Shown here: piece after piece, positions 41,407 to 49,484 of the stretch
How positions within the stretch are numbered: position 1 is the stretch's first letter
Layout: the number at the start of each line of letters is the position of its first letter
Origin: Hallella bergensis DSM 17361
Lineage (GTDB): Bacteria > Bacteroidota > Bacteroidia > Bacteroidales > Bacteroidaceae
Assembly: GCF_000160535.1 (NCBI RefSeq)
Contig: NZ_GG704781.1
Coordinates: forward strand, 395,323 to 459,322
DNA: 64,000 bases
Direction: 5' to 3'
Notes under the pieces: model-generated
Database searches by the model: none
What the model was told of the DNA's origin: nothing
The model's input: only the letters and a program-made list of their open reading frames with translations
Position numbers and translations under genes: made by a program

Positions 41407-43476
41407 ATGAATATTTCTGAAACAAGAAAAAATCCTTTTATGGAGCCTTATGCAACGCTTCATAATACTGTCCCATTTGGAAAAATTAGATTTGAAGACT
41501 ATGAAGAGGCCTTCATGGAAGGAATCCGTCGGGATAATGAGGAGATAGATAAAATTATAAATAATCCTGACGAGCCTACTTTTGAAAACACGATCGTTGT
41601 TGATGATCAGAGCCACGGGCCACACTATTATGACCTACTCGACAGGGTGTCCACGGTGTTTTCATGTATGATGAGTGCTGACACCAATGACAAGATGGAG
41701 GCTTTGGCACAAAAGCTTAATCCTGTTTTGACACAGCATGCAAACGATGTGATTTTCAATGAAAAACTTTTCCAACGCATCAAACATGTGTATGAGAACC
41801 ATAGGGAGCTCACGGCAGAAGAAAGTATGTTGCTCAACAAGCAGTATGATGCTTTTGTAAGAAGCGGTGCGGAACTTGACAATGAGGGAAAAGAAAAACT
41901 GCGAAAACTTACCGAAGAAGCAAGCATGCTCACCCTACAATTTTCTCAGAACTTATTGAAGGAGAACAAGGCTTATACGCTTCATATCACAGACAAGGCG
42001 AAGCTTGAAGGATTGCCTGACACTGCGATTGATGCCGCAGCACTTGCTGCGAGTGAGAGAAACGTAACCGGGTGGGTGTTTACACTCGACTACCCCAGCT
42101 ATTCCCCATTTATGTCGTATTCGACCCAGCGTGACCTGCGTGAGCAAATGTACATGGCACGAAACACCGAATGTACTCACGACAACGATGAAAATAACCT
42201 CAAGATATGCCAACGCCTTGTCAACCTACGCCGGGAAATTGCCCAATTGTTAGGCTATGATACATACGCCGACTATGTGATGAAGCATCGTATGGCAGGA
42301 AGTGCAGAGCATGTTTACAAACTATTGAATGACTTGATAGATGCTTACAAACCAACAGCAATACGGGAGGTGAAGGCTATTGAGGCAAAGGCCAAGCAGA
42401 TGGAGGGAGAAGATTTTGAGCTTAAACCCTGGGATTTCTCCTTTTATGCCCACAAACTTCAGATGGAAAAATATAATCTCGATGCTGAGATGCTACGCCC
42501 ATACTTTCAGCTTGACAAGGTTATTGGTGGGGTTTTTGGCTTGGCCAATAAGCTCTATGGAATCACGTTCAAGGAGAATAAGGATATTCCGGTATATCAT
42601 CCCGATGTGAAAGCATACGAAGTATTTGATGAAGATGGAAGCTATCTTGCGGTGTTCTATGCTGATTTCTATCCTCGAGATGGTAAGCAGGGTGGCGCAT
42701 GGATGACGGAATTTCAAGGACAATATATTAATCGCAAAGGAGAAAACATTCGCCCCCACGTAAGTGTGGTAATGAATTTCACAAAGCCTACTGCATCGAA
42801 GCCTGCACTGCTTACCCTGGGTGAGGTAGAAACCTTCCTGCATGAATTTGGACATGCGCTTCATGGCATATTCGCAAACACGCGCTTCGAAAGTCTTTCT
42901 GGAACAAATGTATGGTGGGACTTTGTGGAGATGCCATCTCAGTTCATGGAAAACTATTCTACAGAAAAAGAATTTCTGCGTACGTTTGCCTTTCATTACC
43001 AAACCGGTGAACCTATTCCTGACGACCTTATTGAGAGAATATTGAAGAGCCGGAACTTCAATGTGGCCTATGCATGTTTACGTCAGGTTAGTTTTGGACT
43101 GTTGGACATGGCTTATTATACTCAGAAAAAAGAATTTACTGAGGATATTATTCCATTTGAAAAGCGGGCCTGGCAGGAGGCCATGATCATTGACCAACTG
43201 CCCGATACTTGTATGACAGCACAGTTCTCGCATATCATGGCAGGAGGATATGCTGCCGGATATTATAGTTATAAGTGGGCAGAGGTGCTCGATGCAGATG
43301 CTTTCAGCCTATTCAAGAAAAATGGAATATTCGATAAGGAAACTGCAGCAAAACTGAGGGAGAATGTATTGTCCAAGGGAGGAACAGAAAATCCGATGGT
43401 ACTGTATAAACGTTTCCGAGGACAAGAACCATCAATTGATGCGCTACTGATACGCAACGGGATCAAGAAGAGTTGA
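41407..43476 (+). CDS. dcp: M3-family zinc oligopeptidase (peptidyl-dipeptidase Dcp-like)
   Basis: A thimet-type oligopeptidase that trims short peptides. The zinc motif HEFGH is at residues 479-483 (TFLHEFGHALHGIF), with the third ligand region ENYSTEKEF shortly after and the substrate-binding HIMAGGYAAGYYSYKWAEVL near the end. There is no signal peptide, so it is probably cytosolic. The 689-residue length matches Dcp. The following dCMP deaminase start lies 14 bp beyond the stop. Confidence 0.95.
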   Translation: MNISETRKNPFMEPYATLHNTVPFGKIRFEDYEEAFMEGIRRDNEEIDKIINNPDEPTFENTIVVDDQSHGPHYYDLLDRVSTVFSCMMSADTNDKMEALAQKLNPVLTQHANDVIFNEKLFQRIKHVYENHRELTAEESMLLNKQYDAFVRSGAELDNEGKEKLRKLTEEASMLTLQFSQNLLKENKAYTLHITDKAKLEGLPDTAIDAAALAASERNVTGWVFTLDYPSYSPFMSYSTQRDLREQMYMARNTECTHDNDENNLKICQRLVNLRREIAQLLGYDTYADYVMKHRMAGSAEHVYKLLNDLIDAYKPTAIREVKAIEAKAKQMEGEDFELKPWDFSFYAHKLQMEKYNLDAEMLRPYFQLDKVIGGVFGLANKLYGITFKENKDIPVYHPDVKAYEVFDEDGSYLAVFYADFYPRDGKQGGAWMTEFQGQYINRKGENIRPHVSVVMNFTKPTASKPALLTLGEVETFLHEFGHALHGIFANTRFESLSGTNVWWDFVEMPSQFMENYSTEKEFLRTFAFHYQTGEPIPDDLIERILKSRNFNVAYACLRQVSFGLLDMAYYTQKKEFTEDIIPFEKRAWQEAMIIDQLPDTCMTAQFSHIMAGGYAAGYYSYKWAEVLDADAFSLFKKNGIFDKETAAKLRENVLSKGGTENPMVLYKRFRGQEPSIDALLIRNGIKKS

Positions 43477-43490
43477 CAGAGACTATAATC

Positions 43491-43961
43491 ATGGATAAAG
43501 AAATGAGACAAGAGAAAGCTTTGCGACTGGATGGCAGATATCTGCGTATGGCTCGGATATGGGCAGAGAACTCATATTGTAAACGGCGCCAGGTAGGAGC
43601 ATTGGTTGTTAAGAACAAGATGATTATTAGCGATGGATACAACGGAACGCCAAGCGGCTTTGAGAATGTGTGCGAGGATGACAACGATCTCACCAAACCA
43701 TACGTATTGCATGCAGAAGCCAATGCCATTACCAAGTTAGCACGTTCTCATAACAACAGTGAGGGGGCGACGCTTTATGTTACGGCTTCCCCTTGCATAG
43801 AATGTGCCAAGCTGATTATCCAGGCAGGAATTAAACGCGTGGTTTATGGTGAGAAGTATCGTCTTGATGATGGCATCTGCCTTCTCCGTCGTGCGGGTAT
43901 CGAGGTGGTTTTATTAGACACAGACCGTATAAACAACAAAATAGATGAAGAACGAGAATAA
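43491..43961 (+). CDS. dCMP/cytidine deaminase family zinc enzyme
   Basis: Likely deoxycytidylate deaminase, supplying dUMP for thymidylate synthesis. The zinc site HAEANAI (residue 82 on, from the chosen start) and PCIECAKLII gives the H-E and CxxC ligands. WAENSYCKRRQVGALVVKN and GYNGTPSGFENVCED are typical of the ComEB/dCMP deaminase family. The start at 43491 (MDKEMRQEKA) avoids overlap with the M3 gene; an upstream in-frame ATG at 43473 is possible. Its end overlaps the S41 protease start by 17 bp. Confidence 0.93.
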   Translation: MDKEMRQEKALRLDGRYLRMARIWAENSYCKRRQVGALVVKNKMIISDGYNGTPSGFENVCEDDNDLTKPYVLHAEANAITKLARSHNNSEGATLYVTASPCIECAKLIIQAGIKRVVYGEKYRLDDGICLLRRAGIEVVLLDTDRINNKIDEERE

Positions 43962-45597
43962 GAATAGGTTTATGCCTTTGCTCATGGCTCTCTGTGTAGT
44001 CATAGGAGTAATTATTGGCTCTTTTTATGCCAATCACTTTTCCGGTAATAGGCTAACCATTATCAACAATGGCAGCAATCGTTTGAACAATCTCCTCCGT
44101 ATCATTGATGATCAATATGTTGATAAAGTGAACGTGGACTCATTGGTAGAAAATGCCATACCCGAGATTCTTGCAGAGCTTGACCCGCATTCTGTTTATA
44201 TTAATGCCAAGGATGTTCAAGCCGCAACTGACGATCTTAAAGGTTCGTTCTCGGGAGTTGGTATAGAATTTACAATTCGTGAAGATACGATACGTGTGCA
44301 AAACGTCATTAGGAATGGTCCTGCCGAAAAAGCTGGGATTATAGCTGGTGATAAAATCATTGCGGTAGACGGAAAGAAGTTTGTGGGTAAGGAGGTTACC
44401 AACGAAGAAGCCATGCGCCGGTTAAAGGGCCCCAAGGGATCTAAAGTTAAAATCGGTGTGAAAAGGTACGGTCGAACAAGCCCTGTAAATTTTGAAATCA
44501 CCCGTGGTGAAATACCGACAAAGACAGTAACAGCATCATATATGCTTGATGACGAGACGGGATATATTAAGGTAAAGAGCTTCGGAGAGAAGACATATCC
44601 AGAACTCCTTATAGCCTTGGCCAACTTGCAGCAGCAGGGATTTAGTAATTTGGTGATTGACTTGCGCGACAATACAGGTGGATATCTGCAAAGTGCCGTA
44701 CAGATGGCCTACGAATTCCTGCCTGCCAAGAAACTTGTCGTTTATACAGAGGGACGTAAGTCTCCTCGTCAGGATTATCATTCTGACGGCCATGGAGCCT
44801 ATCAGAAGATGCCTCTTGTGGTGCTAATTAATGAAGGTTCGGCTTCGGCTGCAGAGATATTTGCCGGTGCCATGCAAGACAATGACCGCGCTACCATTAT
44901 TGGACGGCGATCGTTTGGCAAGGGCTTGGTGCAACAACAGATACCCTTCCCCGACGGAAGCATGATCAGACTTACCGTTGCAAGGTATTACACTCCCTCT
45001 GGACGATGCATTCAGAAACCTTATACCGACGGGGAAGATGCAAGCTATGCAACAGACTTGTTAAGCAGATACCAACATGGAGAGTTTTTCTATCAGGACA
45101 GCATTCCCCACACAGGCCCTGCCTATCATACAGCAAATGGTCGCGAGGTTTATGGTGGTGGTGGTGTAACGCCTGATATATTTGTTCCGGAAGATACCAG
45201 TAACGTAACCTCATATTACAAGCGGGCAGCCATGACTGGACTGATCCTACAGTTTGCCTTTAGCTATACTGACAATAACCGGCAGAAAATGAAAGACTTC
45301 CGAGAGCTCCTTCAATTGGAAAAATACTTGAAGAAACAAAGATTAGTCGATCAGTTTGCAAGTTATGCCGATAAAAATGGCCTGAGACGCCGTAATTTAA
45401 TGATAAGGAAAAGCTATGCACTGCTCAATAAATATATCAATGCGCGCATTATTTATAACATGTTGGATGAGCAGGCTCTCACCCAATATCTCAACCAGGA
45501 TGATCCCGTCATTGCATCAGCCATGGACGTGTTCAAAAGAAATGCTTCCTTTCCCAAAGCACCTGAAAAGCCGATGAGCACAAAGAAGAAAAAATAG
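43945..45597 (+). CDS. ctpA: S41 carboxy-terminal processing protease
   Basis: A periplasmic, membrane-anchored protease that cleaves C-terminal tails. The N-terminal membrane helix is 9-30. A PDZ domain at about 90-175 (FSGVGIEFTIREDTIRVQNV, GIIAGDKIIAVDG) is followed by the S41 core with the nucleophile region NEGSASAAEIFAG (296-308) and the general-base lysine K326 in RSFGKGLVQ. A C-terminal extension of about 180 residues follows. At 550 residues it is typical of Bacteroidetes CtpA. It overlaps the deaminase by 17 bp and is followed 12 bp later by the folate gene. Confidence 0.95.
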   Translation: MKNENKNRFMPLLMALCVVIGVIIGSFYANHFSGNRLTIINNGSNRLNNLLRIIDDQYVDKVNVDSLVENAIPEILAELDPHSVYINAKDVQAATDDLKGSFSGVGIEFTIREDTIRVQNVIRNGPAEKAGIIAGDKIIAVDGKKFVGKEVTNEEAMRRLKGPKGSKVKIGVKRYGRTSPVNFEITRGEIPTKTVTASYMLDDETGYIKVKSFGEKTYPELLIALANLQQQGFSNLVIDLRDNTGGYLQSAVQMAYEFLPAKKLVVYTEGRKSPRQDYHSDGHGAYQKMPLVVLINEGSASAAEIFAGAMQDNDRATIIGRRSFGKGLVQQQIPFPDGSMIRLTVARYYTPSGRCIQKPYTDGEDASYATDLLSRYQHGEFFYQDSIPHTGPAYHTANGREVYGGGGVTPDIFVPEDTSNVTSYYKRAAMTGLILQFAFSYTDNNRQKMKDFRELLQLEKYLKKQRLVDQFASYADKNGLRRRNLMIRKSYALLNKYINARIIYNMLDEQALTQYLNQDDPVIASAMDVFKRNASFPKAPEKPMSTKKKK

Positions 45598-45609
45598 AAA
45601 GCCAACGCC

Positions 45610-46140
45610 ATGAACAAGTCTGAACTCAGACAAATGATACGTAATTACAAGCGACAATATTCAAGCGACGAACTTGAAATGTTGTCGCTTGAAATTATCA
45701 GCCGGCTAATGCACCATCCCAAAGTGCTCGAAGCCCATAACATCCTGTTATATTACTCTCTACCAGACGAAGTGAATACTCACTCGTTAATTGACAATCT
45801 TTATAAGGAAGGAAAACAAATTCTTTTGCCAAAAGTAATAGAGAATGGTGAAATGGAGCTCAGAATATACCAGGGAAAAGAAAGTTTGCATGAAGGCTCT
45901 TTTCATATCATGGAACCGTCAGGTCCTCTGTTCCACAATTACAAAGCCATAGATCTTGCACTCGTTCCGGGAATGTGCTTTGATAAAGATGGAAATCGAT
46001 TGGGAAGAGGTAAGGGCTACTACGACAAATTCTTTGCTCGTTCACCCCGTATATACAAAGTAGGTGTGTGCTTTGATTTCCAAAAAGTCGATCATGTGCC
46101 TTTTGAAGAAACAGACATCCCTATGGATGAAATTTTATAA
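45610..46140 (+). CDS. 5-formyltetrahydrofolate cyclo-ligase
   Basis: Converts 5-formyl-THF to 5,10-methenyl-THF with ATP, returning folate to one-carbon metabolism. The ATP/folate motif GRGKGYYDKFF at about residue 136 and LALVPGMCFDKDGNRLG before it are diagnostic; ILLYYSLPDEVNT near residue 46 is the substrate-side segment. At 176 residues it is slightly short of the 180-200 norm. It is the last gene of the M3-deaminase-S41 run. Confidence 0.94.
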   Translation: MNKSELRQMIRNYKRQYSSDELEMLSLEIISRLMHHPKVLEAHNILLYYSLPDEVNTHSLIDNLYKEGKQILLPKVIENGEMELRIYQGKESLHEGSFHIMEPSGPLFHNYKAIDLALVPGMCFDKDGNRLGRGKGYYDKFFARSPRIYKVGVCFDFQKVDHVPFEETDIPMDEIL

Positions 46141-46317
46141 TCCTTGTTTTATATTACTTTTTTAGACTATATTTGAGAAGTACAACAGAAAGCATGTACA
46201 ACGCATATATGATTAATTATATTGACAAAATGCCTTCTAATCTTCGCTTATTAGAAAATAAGTTTGCTGTCGCTCGAAATACGTAAAATATGCCGAGTTT
46301 TGTAAACTCCTGATAGT

Positions 46318-46583
46318 CAGTGTTTTTAAAAAACGGCCCTTCCCCTTCTATTTTTCCACCTGCGATTGAATATCGAATGGCATGACGTGTAAACCTCAAC
46401 CGCTGTGCGGTTGAGGCTCTTCCATGCAGCCACTAAGGCTAAACCGTGCTGTGAGAAGGCATCTTTCGCAGCAACCTTACGCTTTTTGGTCATGCTCGGC
46501 TCGGTTATGCCGAAAAAAGATGGCGCTTTTCTCTCTAAATGACTAAAAAACAATGATCGAAAAACAGTAATTATATTTTACTG
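46318..46583 (-). repeat. Dispersed intergenic element, copy C (most diverged)
   Basis: Shares the central ATATCGAATGGCA block (copy D is identical over these 13 bases), a perfect CCTCAACCGC-TGT-GCGGTTGAGG hairpin in place of the GC-rich patch, GATGGCGCTTTTCTCTCT, and the ATCGAAAAACAGTAATT block. On the minus strand HAIRYSIAGG and EFTKLG read as relics of the peptide seen in copies B and D. It explains half of the 583-bp gap 46141-46723. Confidence 0.65.
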
Positions 46584-46629
46584 TTTTAGAGGAGAAATAT
46601 AGTCAAGTCCATACCATCACAACCTCGAG

Positions 46630-46669
46630 CCATGGATACCTTCCCATGATGATGGTAAGGTACCCATGG
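46630..46669. repeat. 18-bp inverted repeat between two transcription units
   Basis: CCATGGATACCTTCCCAT and its near-complement ATGGTAAGGTACCCATGG (two mismatches) flank a 4-bp loop. There is no T-tract on either side, so a terminator is unlikely; a protein-binding palindrome or a relic repeat end is possible. Confidence 0.55.
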
Positions 46670-46723
46670 CCTTGGTCGATTGCTGAGCAGTTACAAAGAT
46701 GGTGCTCTTTTTGTTAATTGGTC

Positions 46724-48469
46724 TTACAAACCAAGATCCTTGGTAATGCGTTTAATACGCTCCATGCCTTGGGCTTCAAGTTTCTCATATTGAGAAGCAT
46801 CTGTCATCGGAGCCTTCACCTCAATGTAGAACTTGATTTTGGGTTCAGTTCCCGACGGGCGAACACTTACCTTTGTTCCGTCTTCGCAGAACCATTGGAG
46901 CACATTGCTTGTTGCCGGCATCTCAAGTTTGGTTTCCTTACCGTTAGCATCCTTGGCCACAAGTGTTTTGTAGTCTTTCGAAAGAATAATTTTTGAACCA
47001 TCAAATTCCTGAGGAGGATTGTTGCGGAAATTGACCATCATCTGTTGGATTTCCTCTGCCCCACTCTTGCCCGGGCGCTCTACATTGACAGTATATTCTT
47101 TTGAGAAACCATATTCAATGTAAATGTCCATCAAGATATCATAAAGTGTCTTGCCTTTATCTTTGGCATACGCACAGATTTCTGCTAATAAGGAACATGC
47201 GGAAACTGCATCTTTATCGCGTACAAAATCCTGAGCCATGAAGCCATAGCTCTCTTCGCCACCGCCTATATATTTCTTTTCCCCTTCAGATTTGCGGATT
47301 TCATTGGCTATCCATTTAAAACCGGTGAAGCAATCACGCATCTCCAGCTCATGCTTGTCGGCAATCTTTCGAATCACCTCTGTGGTAACTATGGTTTTCA
47401 CGATAAAATCTGTAGGCTTCAGTTTGCCCTTGGCTTTTCGATTTGTGATGATATACCACAAGAACAGCAAGCATGTCTGGTTGCCGTTGATCAGCACCCA
47501 TTCGCCCTTGTCGTTCTTACATGCCATACCCACACGGTCGGCATCTGGGTCACTGGCCATCAATATGTCAGCATCGAGAGCCTTTGCATCACGCAAGCCC
47601 AAGGTCAATGCCTCGGCAAATTCAGGATTCGGGCGGTCCACTGTTGGGAAGTTTCCGTCCTTTATCATCTGCTCAGGCACACAATGCACATTGTCAAATC
47701 CCCAATATGCCAACGAGCGTGGAATCATCACACGTCCGGCACCGTGCAGAGGAGTATAGACTATTTTAAGGTCGTGCTGACGCTTGATCACCTCCGGATC
47801 AATGGAGATTGACCGAATGTCGCGGAGATAGGGTTCGTCTATATCCTCACCAATAATCTGAATCAGCTTCTTGTTTGCCTCAAACTTCACATCGTCAATA
47901 GTTACCTTGTTCACCTCATTGATAATGCCTTCGTCGTGAGGGGCAAGCACCTGGGCTCCGTCCTCCCAATAAGCCTTGTATCCATTGTATTCACGGGGAT
48001 TGTGGCTGGCTGTAATATTAACACCTGCCTGAGCTTTGAGGTGACGGATGGCATACGAACATTCCGGGGTCGGGCGCATTTCATCAAACAGATACACCTT
48101 GATGCCATTTGCTGAGAAAATATTAGCGACGGTCTCGGCAAACAGTCGGCTGTTGTTTCGGCAATCATGACATACAACAGCAGAGATCTGTTCCATGTCC
48201 TTAAAATTCTTTTTCAAATAGTTGGCAAAGCCTTGAGTAGCCATTCCCACTACGTAAATATTCATGCGGTTGGTTCCTGCTCCCATGATACCTCGCAGAC
48301 CACCTGTACCAAACTCAAGGTTTCGATAGAAACTTTCGATAAGTTCTGTCTTGTCTTCATTGTCCATCATGGCACGAACCTGAGCGCGTGTCGTTTCGTC
48401 GAATGAAGGAGATAACCACAATTTTGCTTTTGCTTCACATTGAGCAATAAGTTCTGAATTATTTTCCAT
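46724..48469 (-). CDS. pgm: Phosphoglucomutase/phosphomannomutase
   Basis: Interconverts hexose 1- and 6-phosphates, feeding nucleotide-sugar and glycogen synthesis. The active-site serine loop is TASHNPREYNGYK, the metal loop is DPDADRVG and the sugar loop is GGGEESYGF; the phosphate-binding C-terminal motif is VRPSGTEPKIKFYI. The start at 48469 (MENNSELIAQ) is preferred to an in-frame ATG 14 codons upstream that lies nearer the promoter. Length 581, the long two-domain-insert type seen in Bacteroidetes. Confidence 0.95.
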   Translation of the reverse strand: MENNSELIAQCEAKAKLWLSPSFDETTRAQVRAMMDNEDKTELIESFYRNLEFGTGGLRGIMGAGTNRMNIYVVGMATQGFANYLKKNFKDMEQISAVVCHDCRNNSRLFAETVANIFSANGIKVYLFDEMRPTPECSYAIRHLKAQAGVNITASHNPREYNGYKAYWEDGAQVLAPHDEGIINEVNKVTIDDVKFEANKKLIQIIGEDIDEPYLRDIRSISIDPEVIKRQHDLKIVYTPLHGAGRVMIPRSLAYWGFDNVHCVPEQMIKDGNFPTVDRPNPEFAEALTLGLRDAKALDADILMASDPDADRVGMACKNDKGEWVLINGNQTCLLFLWYIITNRKAKGKLKPTDFIVKTIVTTEVIRKIADKHELEMRDCFTGFKWIANEIRKSEGEKKYIGGGEESYGFMAQDFVRDKDAVSACSLLAEICAYAKDKGKTLYDILMDIYIEYGFSKEYTVNVERPGKSGAEEIQQMMVNFRNNPPQEFDGSKIILSKDYKTLVAKDANGKETKLEMPATSNVLQWFCEDGTKVSVRPSGTEPKIKFYIEVKAPMTDASQYEKLEAQGMERIKRITKDLGL

Positions 48470-48508
48470 AATAAGTTGGTATATTATTAATTTATAATGT
48501 TCTAAAAG

Positions 48509-48568
48509 CAAAGATAATAACTATTTTCTGAAAACAGCTCGAGAATACGTAGTTTTTTAGTAAATTTG
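48509..48568. promoter_or_regulatory. Divergent promoters of pgm and DUF4491-rlmH
   Basis: Minus strand TATCTTTG at 48516-48509 for pgm; plus strand TAAATTTG at 48561-48568, 57 bp before the DUF4491 ATG at 48626. Confidence 0.65.
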
Positions 48569-48625
48569 CATGATAAGTCATGGCCAATATTTTATCGGCA
48601 TTTTTAATTTTAAACAAAAAAACAA

Positions 48626-49018
48626 ATGTATTTCACTGGACTAATTATTGCGGTATCTACTTTTTTGATTATTGGACTCTTTCATCCGGTGGTTGTCAAG
48701 ACGGAATACTACTTTGGCACACGTCCATGGTGGTTATTTCTCATTGCAGGAATGATCTGTATTATTTGTTCTTTGCTTATAGAGGATCATATCTTGTCGT
48801 CTGTCATCGGAGTCGTAGGTGCAAGTTTTTTATGGTCTATTGGTGAAATTTTCTCCCAGAAAAAGCGCGTGGAAAAAGGATGGTTCCCCATGAATCCCAA
48901 ACGTAAGAATCAATATTCGACTGTTAAACAAGATAATCAATCCCTTACCAACCCTAACGATAAATCAAAATATTGCAATGAAAGCAGTACTCATATTGAT
49001 CGGGAAAACTCAAAATAA
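48626..49018 (+). CDS. DUF4491 small membrane protein
   Basis: Three hydrophobic helices at about 3-22, 35-53 and 58-76 (GLIIAVSTFLIIGLFHPVVV, WLFLIAGMICIICSLL, SVIGVVGASFLWSIGEIF) and a polar C-terminal tail of about 45 residues. The family DUF4491 is small and uncharacterised. The tail coding region overlaps the rlmH start by 41 bp in a different frame. The overlap couples the two genes, but a functional link is not obvious. Confidence 0.88.
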   Translation: MYFTGLIIAVSTFLIIGLFHPVVVKTEYYFGTRPWWLFLIAGMICIICSLLIEDHILSSVIGVVGASFLWSIGEIFSQKKRVEKGWFPMNPKRKNQYSTVKQDNQSLTNPNDKSKYCNESSTHIDRENSK

Positions 49019-49448
49019 ACATTTCATTGCTGGCATAGATGACTATGTGAAACGAATCAAACATTACCAACCCTTCGAAATAAAGGTTATTCCCGAGCTT
49101 AAAAACACCAAGAATCTACCGGAAGATGTTCAGAAAGAAAAGGAAGGCGAACTTCTACTCAAGCTTATCCAACCCTCTGACACGTTAGTGCTTTTGGATG
49201 AGAAAGGAGTCGAGTTCCGAAGTGTGGAGTTTGCTTCATGGCTTCAGAACCGTCAAAACACATCACGCAAACTGGTCATATCCATTGGCGGCCCTTATGG
49301 TTTTTCGAAGGATGTGTACCGAAGAGCCGACGAAAAAATATCTTTGTCACGCATGACATTCAGTCACCAAATGGTAAGACTCATTTTTGTCGAACAGTTC
49401 TACAGAGCTTGCACCATTATTAAAGGTGACCCCTACCACCATGAGTAA
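48978..49448 (+). CDS. rlmH: 23S rRNA (pseudouridine-1915 N3) methyltransferase
   Basis: SPOUT-class SAM enzyme that methylates pseudouridine 1915 in helix 69 of 23S rRNA. GPYGFSKDVYRRADEKISLS and the terminal LIFVEQFYRACTIIKGDPYHHE region are family hallmarks forming the trefoil knot. At 156 residues it is full length. The start codon lies inside the DUF4491 gene (41-bp overlap). The next gene begins 36 bp later and is unrelated. Confidence 0.96.
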   Translation: MKAVLILIGKTQNKHFIAGIDDYVKRIKHYQPFEIKVIPELKNTKNLPEDVQKEKEGELLLKLIQPSDTLVLLDEKGVEFRSVEFASWLQNRQNTSRKLVISIGGPYGFSKDVYRRADEKISLSRMTFSHQMVRLIFVEQFYRACTIIKGDPYHHE

Positions 49449-49484
49449 AAAACAAACTAAAACAAAAACCAACTACACGTAAAC

